Source of the DNA: Verrucomicrobiota bacterium
GTDB lineage: Bacteria > Verrucomicrobiota > Kiritimatiellia > CAIQIC01 > JAGNIJ01
Direction of reading: 5' to 3'
Length of the DNA stretch: 64,000 nt
Assembly: GCA_022710725.1 (NCBI GenBank)
Contig: JAKLGK010000006.1
Coordinates: 124,001-188,000, forward strand
In this document: in pieces, positions 44,708 through 55,561 of the stretch
Numbering within the stretch: the first letter of the stretch is position 1
Layout: the number at the start of each line of letters is the position of its first letter
Made by a program: the position numbers and the translations under genes
The notes under the pieces: generated by a model
Seen by the model: only the letters and a program-made list of their open reading frames with translations
The model's database searches: none
What the model was told of the DNA's origin: nothing

Positions 44708-44799
44708 ATAGTGAATGGTGAATGGATTTTCCTGAAAACTGAACCCTGAACCCTGCTGGTCCGCCGTCGCCCTGGCGAAGGCGGGAACCCCGAACCCCA
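44704..44799. repeat. Intergenic repeat, GTGAATGGTGAATAG type (copy B)
   Basis: It starts at the etfA stop codon with GTGAATAGTGAATGGTGAATGG, continues CTGAACCCTGAACCCTG and ends CGCCCTGGCGAAGGCGGG, before trigger factor. It has the same order of blocks as copy A. Confidence 0.6.
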
Positions 44800-44808
44800 T
44801 CCCTGACA

Positions 44809-46110
44809 ATGAACATCCAAATCGAAGACATCGGTCCCTGCCGCAAGTCCGTCCGCGTGGAAGTGCCCGCGGAGCAGGTCAACGCTACGTATGAAGAGGT
44901 CCTGGGCGAGTTTGCCCGCGAGGCGAAGATCCCGGGCTTCCGGCCGGGCCGGGCGCCGCGCGAGGTCGTCGGCAAGCGGTTCGCGCAGGACATCCAGAAG
45001 GAAGTCAAGGACCGCCTCGTTCCCGAGGGCTACCGCGAGGCCGTGAAGCAGCACAACCTTCACGTGATCGAGGTCCTGGCCGTGGACGACGTCTCGTACG
45101 TCGCGGGCGCGCCGATGGTGTTCAAGCTGACGCTCGACGTGTCGCCGGACTTCACGCTGCCGGTCTACAAGGAAATCCCGCTCCAGAAGAAGAAGCAGGA
45201 GGTCACCGCCGCCGCCGTGGACGAGGTCGTGAAGGACATCCTCGACCGCGCGGCGACGTGGGAGGAGGTGGCCGGCCGCCCGGTGCAGGCGGGCGACCTG
45301 GCCATGACGGACTACGAGGGCGTGGCCGACGGCAAGCCGGTTGCCGAGCTGGCGCCGAAGATGGAGATGCTGGGCAAGGTCACGGACCAGCTGATCCCGG
45401 CCCAGCCGGAATCGATCATCCCGGGCCTCGGGGCGGCGCTGGTCGGGATGTCCGCCGGGGAGCGCAAGCAGCTGGCCGTGGACTTCCCCGCCGACTACTT
45501 CGAGAAGGCGCTGGCGGGCAGGAAGGCCGACTATTTCATCACCGTCAAGGGCGTGCGCGAGAAGAAGCTGCCCGCGATGGACGCGGAGTTCTTCAAGAAG
45601 ATGGGCATGGAATCCGAGGCGGCGCTCCGGGACCAGATTCGCAAGGACCTGGCCGCGGCGCAGGGGCAGCAGGAGCATGCCCGGCTGCGCGGGGAGATCG
45701 TCAAGTACCTGATCGAGAAGACGACCCTCGACCTGCCGGCGTCCGTCGTCGAGCGCGAGACGCGGGACGCGGTGTACGACATCGTCAGCACCCACCGCGC
45801 CCGCGGCGTGCCGCAGGAGACGATCGAGGAGAAGAAGGAAGAGGTCTTCCAGGCCGCGGCCCGCACGGCCCAGGACCGGGTCAAGCTGCGCTACATCCTG
45901 CACCGGATCGCCGAGCAGGAGAAGGTCGAGGCGACCGAGGAGGACCTCGCCGGCCGGCTGGCGGAACTGGCGCGGCGCTACCGCTCGACCCCGGAAGAGG
46001 TCCGGGCCGAGCTGGAGAAGAAGGACAGCCTGGACGACATCCGGTTCGAGGTCCGGCTGAACAAGGTGCTGGATTTCCTGCTCGCGCAGGCGAAGGTAAA
46101 AGAGGAATAG
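44809..46110 (+). CDS. tig: Trigger factor (ribosome-bound peptidyl-prolyl isomerase chaperone)
   Basis: The 433-residue protein has the ribosome-docking segment in its first 110 residues ([20 protein letters not shown]). An FKBP-like isomerase domain lies at about 155-240 ([29 protein letters not shown]), and the C-terminal helical arms carry [19 protein letters not shown]. The length is normal for the family. It heads tig-clpP-clpX, a conserved bacterial gene order linking folding and degradation. Confidence 0.95.
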   Translation: MNIQIEDIGPCRKSVRVEVPAEQVNATYEEVLGEFAREAKIPGFRPGRAPREVVGKRFAQDIQKEVKDRLVPEGYREAVKQHNLHVIEVLAVDDVSYVAGAPMVFKLTLDVSPDFTLPVYKEIPLQKKKQEVTAAAVDEVVKDILDRAATWEEVAGRPVQAGDLAMTDYEGVADGKPVAELAPKMEMLGKVTDQLIPAQPESIIPGLGAALVGMSAGERKQLAVDFPADYFEKALAGRKADYFITVKGVREKKLPAMDAEFFKKMGMESEAALRDQIRKDLAAAQGQQEHARLRGEIVKYLIEKTTLDLPASVVERETRDAVYDIVSTHRARGVPQETIEEKKEEVFQAAARTAQDRVKLRYILHRIAEQEKVEATEEDLAGRLAELARRYRSTPEEVRAELEKKDSLDDIRFEVRLNKVLDFLLAQAKVKEE

Positions 46111-46125
46111 TATCCATGGTTGGGC

Positions 46126-46162
46126 GGCAGGGCGCCCAGGCCCGGGCCGGGCCCGCCCTGCC
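46126..46162. repeat. GC-rich hairpin between tig and clpP
   Basis: GGCAGGGCG (46126-46134) pairs with CGCCCTGCC (46154-46162), with a GC-rich interior. No T-tract follows on either strand, so it is not a clear terminator. It may moderate read-through or mark an end of the tig message. Confidence 0.35.
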
Positions 46163-46192
46163 GGGGCACGGGGCGCAGAGCGGGGAGGCACT

Positions 46193-46810
46193 ATGACCGA
46201 GCGGGCGCAGGTTCTCATACCGATGGTGGTGGAGCAGACGGGGCGCGGCGAGCGCGCGTACGACATCTACTCGCGCCTCCTGAAGGACCGGATCATCTTC
46301 ATCGGCACGGCGATCGGCGACGAGATCAGCAACCTGGTGATCGCGCAGATGCTGTTCCTCCAGAGCGAGGACGCCGAGAAGGACATCAACCTCTACATCA
46401 ACTCGCCGGGCGGCTCGGTGACGGCCGGGCTGGCGATCTACGACACGATGCAGTTCCTCAAGTGCCCCGTGACGACCTACTGCGTCGGGCAGGCGGCGAG
46501 CATGGCGGCGGTCCTGCTGGCCGCGGGCTCGGCAGGACGGCGGTTCGCCCTGCCGAACGCGCGGATCATGATCCACCAGCCGTGGGGCGGGGTGGAGGGG
46601 CAGGCCTCGGACATCAGCATCCAGGCCAAGGAGATCCTGCGGCTGCGCGACCGCCTCAACGAGATCCTCGCGCGGCACACGGGCAAGTCGCTCGAGGTGA
46701 TCTCGCGGGACACGGACCGCGATTTCTTCATGGCCGCCGACGAGGCGAAAGCCTACGGGTTGGTGGACGAGGTCGTCACGGGGAAGAAGGGCGCCGCGAA
46801 AGGCGGGTGA
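46193..46810 (+). CDS. clpP: ATP-dependent Clp protease proteolytic subunit
   Basis: The 205-residue serine protease has the triad Ser103 ([12 protein letters not shown]), His128 (MIHQPWGG) and Asp177 ([12 protein letters not shown]). It also carries YINSPGGSV, the oxyanion segment. It forms the degradation chamber used by ClpX. The start ATG at 46193 follows GGGGAGGC. It lies 3 bases before clpX. Confidence 0.97.
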   Translation: MTERAQVLIPMVVEQTGRGERAYDIYSRLLKDRIIFIGTAIGDEISNLVIAQMLFLQSEDAEKDINLYINSPGGSVTAGLAIYDTMQFLKCPVTTYCVGQAASMAAVLLAAGSAGRRFALPNARIMIHQPWGGVEGQASDISIQAKEILRLRDRLNEILARHTGKSLEVISRDTDRDFFMAADEAKAYGLVDEVVTGKKGAAKGG

Positions 46811-46813
46811 GCC

Positions 46814-48094
<1,281 letters not shown>

Positions 48095-48101
48095 GGCGGG
48101 C

Positions 48102-49700
48102 GTGAAGGGGTTGAAATCCATCGCGGCCGGACTCCTCGCGCTGGTCCTGGCGGCGTCGTCCGTCGCCGCCCGCGAAATCGCCGTGACGATCCTGCACACG
48201 ACCGACGTGCACGGCTTCGTCGAGCCCACCCGCGATTACGAGGGGAACGAGAACGTCGGCGGGCTGCTGCGGTGCGCGACCCTGATCCGGCAGGCGCGGG
48301 ACGAGGCGCCCGGCGCGCTGCTCGTGGACTGCGGCGACCTCTGGATCGGCAGCCCGGAAAGTCTGGTCACCAGGACGGCCGTCGCCCGCAAGGCCGTGGC
48401 CTGGCTGAAATACGACGCCTGGGTGATCGGGAACCACGATTTCGATTGGGGGCTGGGCCTGTTCCAGAAGTTGCTCGAGTCGGCCCCGGCCCCCGCGCTG
48501 GGCGCGAACATCCGGTCCCGGCCCGGCGCGCCGAACCCGGCGGCGGCCGTCCATCCGTACCTGATCCGCGAGGTGGAAGGCATCCGCGTGGCCCTCGTGG
48601 GGCTGACCACGCCGGGCATGCCCGGCTGGTTCCTGCCCGAGTATCTCGGCTCCCTGGAGTTCGAAGCGTCTGTCCCGGCCCTGCGGCGGATCATGCCGTC
48701 CGTTCGGGAGGCCGGCGCGGAGATCCGCGTGCTGCTGGTGCACCAGGGCGTCCGGCCCTTCGGCGACGACGAGGCCAACGAGCTGGAACGGATCGCGGCC
48801 GCGTTCCCGGAATTCGACGTCATCCTCGGCGGCCATTCGCACCAGGTCGTGCCGGGCATCAAGATCCGCGACGTCTGGTACTCGCAGGCCGGCTACTACG
48901 CCACCGTGCTCGGCCGGGTGGACCTGGTCTATGACACCGTCCGGCAGGGCGTGGTGCGCGTGGACTGCCGGCTGCTGCCCGCCGGGGCCGACGTGGAACC
49001 GTCGGCGGAATTGCAGGCGGTCGTGCAAGCCGAACTCGACAAGGCCGCCGCGCAGCGCCGCAAGATCGTGGGGCGCACCGTTCGCGACCTCGTCGCCTCC
49101 GTCGAGCCGCCCGGCCAGTCCCCCGCGCAGCAGCTCCTCGCGCACGCGATCGCGGCGGAGACGGGCGCGGAGATTGTGCTGCACGGCATCCTGGCGGAAG
49201 ACACGATCCCCGCGGGGCCGATCACCGGCGGGGACCTGTGGCGGCTGGTCCCCTACGAGAACCGGGTGGGCCTGCTCTCCCTGACCGCCGCGGAACTGAA
49301 AGCCGTGCTGGAAGAAAACGTTCAGCACCTGGGCACCCCGCAGTTCCAGGGCGTCTGCGGGCTGGCCTACGACCTCGATCCCGCGGCGCCGGAGGGCCGC
49401 CGGGTGCTCAACCTGCGGCTGGCGGACGGCTCCAAGCTGCACGGCCGCAAGCGGTACCGAGTCGCCATGAACAGCTACGTCCTGGCGTCCGGCGGCCGCC
49501 GCTACCCGGTCGTGCGGAAGCTGGTCGGGAAGAGCAATACCCGTTTCGAGTTGACCGACCTGGATACCCGCATGGCCGTGGCCCGCTACCTCCGGAAACA
49601 CCGCCCGCTGGACCTCGGGCCCGGCGACGAAGTGCGCCTGCTCTCCCGCCCCCGCCCGGCCGCGGCCGCCAAAGCGTCCGGCGGCGCGGTGGCCCCGTGA
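48102..49700 (+). CDS. Periplasmic 5'-nucleotidase/UshA-like metallophosphatase
   Basis: The 532-residue protein has a signal peptide (KGLKSIAAGLLALVLAASSV). A calcineurin-like phosphoesterase domain follows with HTTDVHG, DCGDLWIGSP, GNHDFDWG and GGHSHQ, the usual dinuclear metal set. The C-terminal 5'-nucleotidase domain (TGGDLWRLVPYENRVGLLSL, MNSYVLASGGRRYPV) gives nucleotide binding. It would release phosphate from nucleotides outside the cytoplasm. The start is GTG at 48102, 7 bases after clpX. The stop overlaps the next start (GTGA). Confidence 0.9.
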   Translation: MKGLKSIAAGLLALVLAASSVAAREIAVTILHTTDVHGFVEPTRDYEGNENVGGLLRCATLIRQARDEAPGALLVDCGDLWIGSPESLVTRTAVARKAVAWLKYDAWVIGNHDFDWGLGLFQKLLESAPAPALGANIRSRPGAPNPAAAVHPYLIREVEGIRVALVGLTTPGMPGWFLPEYLGSLEFEASVPALRRIMPSVREAGAEIRVLLVHQGVRPFGDDEANELERIAAAFPEFDVILGGHSHQVVPGIKIRDVWYSQAGYYATVLGRVDLVYDTVRQGVVRVDCRLLPAGADVEPSAELQAVVQAELDKAAAQRRKIVGRTVRDLVASVEPPGQSPAQQLLAHAIAAETGAEIVLHGILAEDTIPAGPITGGDLWRLVPYENRVGLLSLTAAELKAVLEENVQHLGTPQFQGVCGLAYDLDPAAPEGRRVLNLRLADGSKLHGRKRYRVAMNSYVLASGGRRYPVVRKLVGKSNTRFELTDLDTRMAVARYLRKHRPLDLGPGDEVRLLSRPRPAAAAKASGGAVAP

Positions 49701-50818
49701 AGGGGTCGTTCTCCATCGGGCGCCTTTTCGGCGTGGACATCCGGATCCACTGGACCTTCTTCCTGCTGGCCGGCTGGTTCGCCTGGTGGGGCGGCGAGGG
49801 GGATGGATGGCGGGCGGCGGCCTGGGCCCTGTCCCTGCTGGCCGGGCTCTTCGCCTGCGTGGTCCTCCACGAACTGGGGCACAGCCTGGTCGCGATCCGG
49901 TTCGGCGGCCAGGTGCAGGCGATCACGCTGCTGCCGATCGGAGGCGTGGCGCTCATGAGGAAAATTCCCGAGCGCCCGCTCCACGAGTTTCTCGTGGCGG
50001 TCGCGGGCCCGGCGGTGAACGTGGCCCTCTTCCTCGGGCTGGCGCTGATCCGCGGCGGGTTTCCGTCCTGGATCGCGGCGGAGCCGCCGGCCGGCGCCTG
50101 GCAGGAATGGCTGGACACGTTGATGCAGGCCAACGCGGTGATGGCCGTGTTCAACCTGATCCCGGCGTTCCCGATGGACGGCGGCCGCGTCCTGCGCAGC
50201 GCGTTGAGTTGGCGCCTGCCGCGCGATCGCGCGACGCGCTGGGCGGCGGTGGTCGGGCAGGTCTTCGCGGTCGGCTTCGTGGCCCTGGGCCTCTACACGA
50301 ATCCCTTCCTGGCGGTCATCGGCGTCTTCATCTTTCTCGGGGCCGGCCGCGAGGAGCGCGTTGTCCGGGTCCGCGCCGCGCTCCGGGGTGCACGCGTCCG
50401 CGACGCCATGCTCGCGGATCCCGTCGTGCTCCATCCGTCCGAGCCGCTGGGCCGCTGTCTCGAGTTGGCCGTCCACCGGAAACAGGAGGACTTCGCCGTC
50501 GAGGCCGACGGCCGGCTGGTGGGGATCCTGACACGCGCGGATTGGGCCGAGGCGATCCGCGCCCGGGGGGAATCCGCGGAGGTCGGATCGGCCGCCCGCC
50601 GCCATTTCATGGCCCTGCATCCCGACGCCCCGCTGGCGCGGGTCTGCGCGGAGCTCGGGCGGATGGGCCAGCCGGTCTTTCCCGTGATCGAGAGCGGCCG
50701 GCTCGTCGGCCTGCTGGCCGTCGCCGACATCGAGCGATTCCTTGCCCTGCGCGAGGTCCGGGACCGGCCGTCCCGAAGCCGGGCTGCGCCGAACCGCTTT
50801 ACGATTGACCTGGGGTAG
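49697..50818 (+). CDS. Site-2 protease-type (M50) membrane metalloprotease with CBS domains
   Basis: The 373-residue protein has the zinc motif HELGH (58-62) in the second helix, the third ligand in NLIPAFPMDGGRVLRS and about six membrane helices to about 225. Two CBS domains follow at about 235-360 (RDAMLADPVVLHPSEPLGR, RRHFMALHPDAPLARV) and could bind adenine nucleotides. This is the SpoIVFB-like group of intramembrane proteases. The GTG start overlaps the nucleotidase stop. The 3' end overlaps the CCA enzyme gene by 20 bases. Confidence 0.92.
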   Translation: MKGSFSIGRLFGVDIRIHWTFFLLAGWFAWWGGEGDGWRAAAWALSLLAGLFACVVLHELGHSLVAIRFGGQVQAITLLPIGGVALMRKIPERPLHEFLVAVAGPAVNVALFLGLALIRGGFPSWIAAEPPAGAWQEWLDTLMQANAVMAVFNLIPAFPMDGGRVLRSALSWRLPRDRATRWAAVVGQVFAVGFVALGLYTNPFLAVIGVFIFLGAGREERVVRVRAALRGARVRDAMLADPVVLHPSEPLGRCLELAVHRKQEDFAVEADGRLVGILTRADWAEAIRARGESAEVGSAARRHFMALHPDAPLARVCAELGRMGQPVFPVIESGRLVGLLAVADIERFLALREVRDRPSRSRAAPNRFTIDLG

Positions 50819-52187
50819 GCCCCGCGGGAACGCCGCCGCCCGGCTGTTCCCGGATCTCCTCACGGATCCAGTTCAGCAGCGCCTCGCGGTCCGGGAACCG
50901 GCTCTCCAGTTGGGCTTCGTAGGCCTTCTTGTGCCAGTAGCCGACGCGCGGGCCCTGCGGGATGCCGAGAGCCAGGATGTCGTCGCCGCGAATCCACGGC
51001 GGCGGGAGGACCGGCTCGTTTTTCAGTTCCTCCATGAACCGGCGCATGAACTCGTAGTTGCTCAAGTCGCTGTGGCTGGCCAGGCAGTCCAGCCGGTGCA
51101 GTTCGAGTTCCATCGGGAACGTCGGCGCGCCGGCCATCTGGCGCAGCTTGGACCGGCGCATCCGCGGGACGTTGATGAACCGCATGTGATTCGCCACGCC
51201 CTGCCGGACGGCGTCCACCAGGTCGTTCGGCATCTTGAGCCGCCGCAGGATCTGCTCGGCGAGATCGGCGCCGACGCTGTCGTGCTCGTTGAAACGGATC
51301 CGGGTGGACCCGTCCGGCTCGATCGTCGGCGTCGCCGTGAGCGGTTTGCCGATGTCGTGGAGCAGCACGCTCCAGGCCAGTTCCGGCGTGGCATCCTTCA
51401 TGGCGTCCAGCATCAGGACCGTGTGCGTGAAGACGTCGCCTTCCGGATGAAAAGCCGGCGGCTGCTCCTGCCCGACGAGCCGCTCGGCTTCCGGGAGCAC
51501 GACGGCCAGCAGGCCCAGGTCGCGCAAGAGGGCCAGGCCCCGACCCGCGCGCGGGGACTCGACCAGGAGCCGCGTCAGCTCCTGCTGGACGCGCTCTGCG
51601 CTGACGTCCGCCAGCAGCGGAGCGAGCCGGCGGACGGCCTCTGCGGTGGCCGGTTCGATGTCGAACTCCAGCGCCGACGCGAACCGGGCGGCCCGCAGGA
51701 GGCGAAGGTGGTCCTCGCGGAAGCGGGCTTCCGGATCGCCGATCGCCCGGATGAGGCGGCGCTGCAGGTCGTCCTGCCCGCCGACGAAGTCGAGCACGCG
51801 GTCCTCGATCGGGTCGAAGAATAGCCCGTTGACGGTGAAGTCGCGGCGCTTCGCGTCCTCCTCGGCGCTGGTGAAGGCCACGCCGTCGGGATGCCGCCCG
51901 TCGCGGTAGGGCCGGTCGTGGCGGAACGTGGCGACCTCGAACGCGAAGCCGTCCCGGAGCACCTGGATCACGCCGAAGGCCTTGCCGATCTCGAGGGTCT
52001 TCGGGAAGAGGGCCTGGACCTGTTCCGGCCGCGCGCTGGTGGCGATGTCGATGTCCTTGGCGGGCCGGCCCATCAGGCGGTCGCGGACGCAGCCGCCGGC
52101 CCAGTAGGCGTCGAATCCGGCGGCGCGGAGCGTGCGGACCATCTCGCGCGCCGCCTCCTGCGGGCGGCTGTCGCCGATCGGGTTCAT
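50799..52187 (-). CDS. CCA-adding / poly(A) polymerase-type tRNA nucleotidyltransferase
   Basis: The 462-residue protein has the class-II nucleotidyltransferase head GGCVRDRLMGRPAKDIDIAT, then RRDFTVNGLFFDP and RFREDHLRLLRAARFAS. An HD domain follows (LLHDIGKPLTAT, NEHDSVGADL). It either adds or repairs the CCA end of tRNAs or adds A residues to RNA; sequence alone does not settle which. The HD domain favours a CCA-type enzyme. The long product includes a C-terminal tail ending GVPAGPTPGQS. Confidence 0.92.
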   Translation of the reverse strand: MNPIGDSRPQEAAREMVRTLRAAGFDAYWAGGCVRDRLMGRPAKDIDIATSARPEQVQALFPKTLEIGKAFGVIQVLRDGFAFEVATFRHDRPYRDGRHPDGVAFTSAEEDAKRRDFTVNGLFFDPIEDRVLDFVGGQDDLQRRLIRAIGDPEARFREDHLRLLRAARFASALEFDIEPATAEAVRRLAPLLADVSAERVQQELTRLLVESPRAGRGLALLRDLGLLAVVLPEAERLVGQEQPPAFHPEGDVFTHTVLMLDAMKDATPELAWSVLLHDIGKPLTATPTIEPDGSTRIRFNEHDSVGADLAEQILRRLKMPNDLVDAVRQGVANHMRFINVPRMRRSKLRQMAGAPTFPMELELHRLDCLASHSDLSNYEFMRRFMEELKNEPVLPPPWIRGDDILALGIPQGPRVGYWHKKAYEAQLESRFPDREALLNWIREEIREQPGGGVPAGPTPGQS

Positions 52188-52203
52188 GGGCGGCGGGCGG
52201 CCC

Positions 52204-53088
52204 CTAGCCGCGGGTCGTGGTGCCGGCGGCGCCGTGCCGCGTCTCGGACGGGATCTTGATCAGGCGCGTCGTGCTCAACCGCTGCTCGCAGTAGCGCACG
52301 AACTCGGCGCGGTCCTTCGGGGAGATCAGCAGGGGCTCGGCCTTTTCCGAGATCTGCAGCCGGACCAGGGATTTCGCCGAGGTCGCGAGGCAATAACCGG
52401 ACGACAGGAAGCCGGCCCCCTGGACGGCGTCCACGGAATGGATGGTCTCGAAGGGGATGGGCATGGCATACACCCAGCCCTCGATCAGGATGCCGTTGGG
52501 GCAGGCGCGGTAGAGGCGCGGGGGATAGATGAGCGGCCGGAGGTACACGGCCAGTTCCCAGAAGGACCGATCGAAGAGGGTGGGCGTCGTGAGGTCCCAG
52601 TCCACGTGCTTGAAGTTGAGCATGTAGCGGGCCATCCGGATGCGGGCGACCATGAAGGTGATGACGAGGACGCCGAGGACCCAGAGGGCGATCTCCAGCG
52701 GCGAACCGCTCACGATCGCCGTGGCGGTCGGCGAATCTTTCACCAGCGTGTACAGCCGGTAGTACGTGATCATGGAAAATAAGAGCGGGGAAAACAGGTG
52801 GGTGAAGGGCGTGGACATGTAGTCGATGCTGGAGCTGGCGACCACAAGGTGCGCCAGGTACAGCCCGACGATGATCACGGCCCAGATGAATTCCTGGAGG
52901 TCCTGCCAGCTTCCGCGCTGGGAAGCCTGGGCCTGTTCGGCCTGGGCCAGGATCGAGAGTTGGGGGGACTCCGTCGTCTGCGCCTGGAGGTAGTAGGGGA
53001 CGACGATGGCCGTGACGACAAAGACCAAGGCCAGCAATTCCAGCTCCCACGGCCATCCCGGCGGGCCCCAGCGGGTCCTCTTCTTCAC
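52204..53088 (-). CDS. Membrane protein with C-terminal PH-like domain
   Basis: The 294-residue protein starts at GTG 53088. It has four membrane helices at about 16-36, 68-88, 97-112 and 130-150. A cytoplasmic beta-rich domain (RACPNGILIEGWVYAMPIPF, GYCLATSAKSLVRLQIS) follows that resembles bacterial PH domains. No catalytic motif is visible and I do not recognise a named family. It lies 16 bases before the CCA enzyme gene on the same strand, so both may come from the promoter at 53133-53161. Confidence 0.65.
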   Translation of the reverse strand: MKKRTRWGPPGWPWELELLALVFVVTAIVVPYYLQAQTTESPQLSILAQAEQAQASQRGSWQDLQEFIWAVIIVGLYLAHLVVASSSIDYMSTPFTHLFSPLLFSMITYYRLYTLVKDSPTATAIVSGSPLEIALWVLGVLVITFMVARIRMARYMLNFKHVDWDLTTPTLFDRSFWELAVYLRPLIYPPRLYRACPNGILIEGWVYAMPIPFETIHSVDAVQGAGFLSSGYCLATSAKSLVRLQISEKAEPLLISPKDRAEFVRYCEQRLSTTRLIKIPSETRHGAAGTTTRG

Positions 53089-53132
53089 GTGTTCACCCTT
53101 GCTTGTCTCGTCAAACGCGTTAACCCACGCGC

Positions 53133-53161
53133 ACTATAGAAATGCGCCCGCCCTTGCGCAA
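53133..53161 (-). promoter_or_regulatory. Sigma-70-type promoter for the membrane PH-like protein and CCA enzyme
   Basis: On the minus strand TTGCGC (53161-53156) and TATAGT (53138-53133) are 17 bases apart, 45 bases before the GTG start. Confidence 0.55.
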
Positions 53162-53250
53162 GCAGGATATTGCGGGGGCCGCCATTTTAGGATCCGTTGC
53201 CTTCGGCGCTCCCTGCCGCCGTTTCCCCTGTGGCGAAGGTAATAAATTAA

Positions 53251-53279
53251 TTCACGAGTGTGAATGGTATTGTTATACT
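53251..53279 (+). promoter_or_regulatory. Sigma-70-type promoter for the thiol-redox genes
   Basis: TTCACG (53251-53256) and TATACT (53274-53279) are 17 bases apart in an AT-rich stretch, 79 bases before the thioredoxin ATG. The two promoters in this 269-base gap are divergent. Confidence 0.5.
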
Positions 53280-53357
53280 CCTGGCCCCGTCCGCCGCCGA
53301 GGTTCTTGAATCCCCGGCCGGATAACGTATCCTTACCGGGTAAACGGAGAGCGTATC

Positions 53358-53915
53358 ATGAATTTCAGGCCACGGATAAAGGGATGGGCGGCCTTCGTAG
53401 CGGTTGCGCTGGCGGGATGCGGCCCATCCGGCGAAGACCGGGCCGCGCAACCCGAGGTGTCCCCCTCCGGGCCCGCCGCCTCCGCCTTTTTCATCCCGTC
53501 GCTCAAGGCCGCCGGTGAGTCCATCGACCTGAACTCCTTCCGCGGCCGGGTCGCACTGCTGGACTTCTGGGCCACGTGGTGCCCGCCGTGCCGCTCCGAA
53601 CTGCCCGAACTCGCCCGCCTCTTCGAGGAACTCAAGGACCAGGGATTCGTCCTCGTCGGCATGACCGTGGACCAGGGCGCCGCCGAGTCGGTGGCCCAGG
53701 CCGTGGGCCGGTTCGAGATTCCCTATCCCGTGGGATTGGCCGGGCCTGACATCCAGGCCGCCTATGGCGGCATCCGCGCCGTGCCCACCAAGTTCCTGCT
53801 CGACGCCCAGGGCAAGGTGCGCAAGAGCTATCTGGGCGTGGTTCCCGTGGAGCAGTTGCGGGCGGACATCTCGGCCCTCCTCGCGGAAACTAAAGGCGCC
53901 CCGGCCTCGCCGTAG
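53358..53915 (+). CDS. TlpA/ResA-type lipoprotein thioredoxin
   Basis: The 185-residue protein has the lipobox VALAGC (Cys21). A TlpA-like thioredoxin domain follows with active site WCPPC in LLDFWATWCPPCRSELPELA and the cis-Pro loop RAVPTKFLLD. It would reduce disulfides on the periplasmic side, for example in cytochrome c or outer-membrane proteins. The next gene, dsbD, lies 11 bases downstream and would supply its electrons. Confidence 0.92.
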   Translation: MNFRPRIKGWAAFVAVALAGCGPSGEDRAAQPEVSPSGPAASAFFIPSLKAAGESIDLNSFRGRVALLDFWATWCPPCRSELPELARLFEELKDQGFVLVGMTVDQGAAESVAQAVGRFEIPYPVGLAGPDIQAAYGGIRAVPTKFLLDAQGKVRKSYLGVVPVEQLRADISALLAETKGAPASP

Positions 53916-53926
53916 AAAGCCGCGCG

Positions 53927-55525
53927 ATGAGGGGGATTCGGTTCCATCGGCTCGCGGGGTTGCTCCTGTCGGCCGGGACCGCGCTGGCCGCCGAGAGTCC
54001 TTTTGTCGTTACCGCGTCCTTCGATCAGCGGGAGGGGCAGCCGCACGTCCGCGTCCATTTCCAGTATCCGCCGGGCCACTATCTCTACGCGGACTCGATT
54101 CACGTGGCCGCCCGCGCCGGCGCCGAACTGGTCCTGGCGGAAGCGCCGACGCCGACCCGGGTCCGGGACAAGCACAGCGGCGGGGAAAAGGCTGTCTTGG
54201 ACAAGCCGCACGACCGGTTGTACCAGTTGCCCGTGGCCGCGGGCGTCCTCGAAGTCGAAGTCTCCTTCCAGGGCTGCGACGCGTCCGTCTGTTATTTCCC
54301 CGAAAAGCGGATCGTCCCCGTGGGCGCCGCTGCGGGGGATAGCCCGGCCCTCCCGGTCGCGCCCGGCCCTGCGTCGCCGGCGGCCGGCGACTGGCGCGCG
54401 GCGCTCGAGCGGTTCAGCGTGGCGGGCACGGCGGCGGGTTACGTGAAACCGGAGGCGCTGCTGGAGTTCCTCGGGCAGGCGGAATCCGGTGCGGCGGCCG
54501 GCGACGGGCTCGTGGCGCGCTGGCAGAAGCTGGGCTGGCTCGCCACCCTGGCGCTGATCCTCGCCGGCGGCGTGGCGCTCAACCTCACGCCGTGCGTGTT
54601 GCCCATGATCCCCGTCAACCTGGCCATCATCGGGGCCGGGGCGCGCGCCGGTTCCCGCCGGCGCGGTTTCGCGCTGGGCGGCGTGTACGGCCTGGGCATG
54701 GCGCTCGCCTACGGCCTCCTAGGCGTGATCGTCGTGCTGACCGGCGCGCGGTTCGGCGCGCTCAACGCGTCGCCCTGGTTCAACGCGGCCATGGCCGGGC
54801 TGTTCGTGGCGCTGTCGCTAGCCATGTTTGACGTGTTCGAGATCAACTTGAGCCGGTTCCAGGGGGGCGGGGCGGAGGGGAGGCGGGGCGGGTACACCGT
54901 GGCCCTGGTCATGGGCGCCGTTTCCGCGCTGCTGGCCGGGGCGTGCGTGGCGCCGGTGCTGATCTCCGTGCTCGTGCTGGCCGGCCATCTCTACGGGCGC
55001 GGCATCGCGCTGGGCCTCCTGCTGCCGTTCGTGCTCGGCCTCGGGATGGCGCTGCCGTGGCCGCTGGCGGGCGCGGGCCTGTCGTTCCTGCCCAAGCCCG
55101 GCCGCTGGATGACCGTGGTCCGCAACCTGTTCGGCGTGCTTATCCTGCTGCTGGCGCTGTACTACGGCTATACGGCGTACCGCCTGTTCCGTCCGCCCCC
55201 GCCGCCGCCGGCCGTGAAAACCGGCGCCTCGAACCTGCGCAAGGTGGATTCGGCCGAAGGCCTGGCCGCGGCCCTGGACGAGGCCGCGCGCGAAGGCCGG
55301 CCCGTCTTCCTCGATTTCTGGGCGACCTGGTGCAAGAACTGCCTCGTGATGGAAAAGACCACGTTCAAGGATCCTGCCGTCGCCGCCCGCCTGGCGGGGT
55401 ACCTCGTGGTCAAGTTCCAGGCCGAGCAGCCCGGCGACCCGCCGGCCTCGGACATCCTGGACCGGTTCGGGGCCATCGGGTTGCCCACCTACGCGGTCTT
55501 GAAGCCGGTGGCCGGTTCGCGGTAG
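53927..55525 (+). CDS. dsbD: Thiol:disulfide interchange protein DsbD
   Basis: The 532-residue protein has all three DsbD parts. The N-terminal periplasmic domain has the Cys pair GCDASVCYFPEKR after a signal peptide (LAGLLLSAGTALA). The eight-helix membrane domain has NLTPCVLPMIPV and LAGACVAPVLISV. The C-terminal thioredoxin domain has FWATWCKNCLVME. It moves electrons from cytoplasmic thioredoxin to periplasmic acceptors such as the lipoprotein just upstream. A Pro-rich hinge (RPPPPPPAV) joins the last two parts. Confidence 0.95.
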   Translation: MRGIRFHRLAGLLLSAGTALAAESPFVVTASFDQREGQPHVRVHFQYPPGHYLYADSIHVAARAGAELVLAEAPTPTRVRDKHSGGEKAVLDKPHDRLYQLPVAAGVLEVEVSFQGCDASVCYFPEKRIVPVGAAAGDSPALPVAPGPASPAAGDWRAALERFSVAGTAAGYVKPEALLEFLGQAESGAAAGDGLVARWQKLGWLATLALILAGGVALNLTPCVLPMIPVNLAIIGAGARAGSRRRGFALGGVYGLGMALAYGLLGVIVVLTGARFGALNASPWFNAAMAGLFVALSLAMFDVFEINLSRFQGGGAEGRRGGYTVALVMGAVSALLAGACVAPVLISVLVLAGHLYGRGIALGLLLPFVLGLGMALPWPLAGAGLSFLPKPGRWMTVVRNLFGVLILLLALYYGYTAYRLFRPPPPPPAVKTGASNLRKVDSAEGLAAALDEAAREGRPVFLDFWATWCKNCLVMEKTTFKDPAVAARLAGYLVVKFQAEQPGDPPASDILDRFGAIGLPTYAVLKPVAGSR

Positions 55526-55561
55526 AAAGCCGACGGCGGGCGCCGCCGAAAGGAGACCAGC

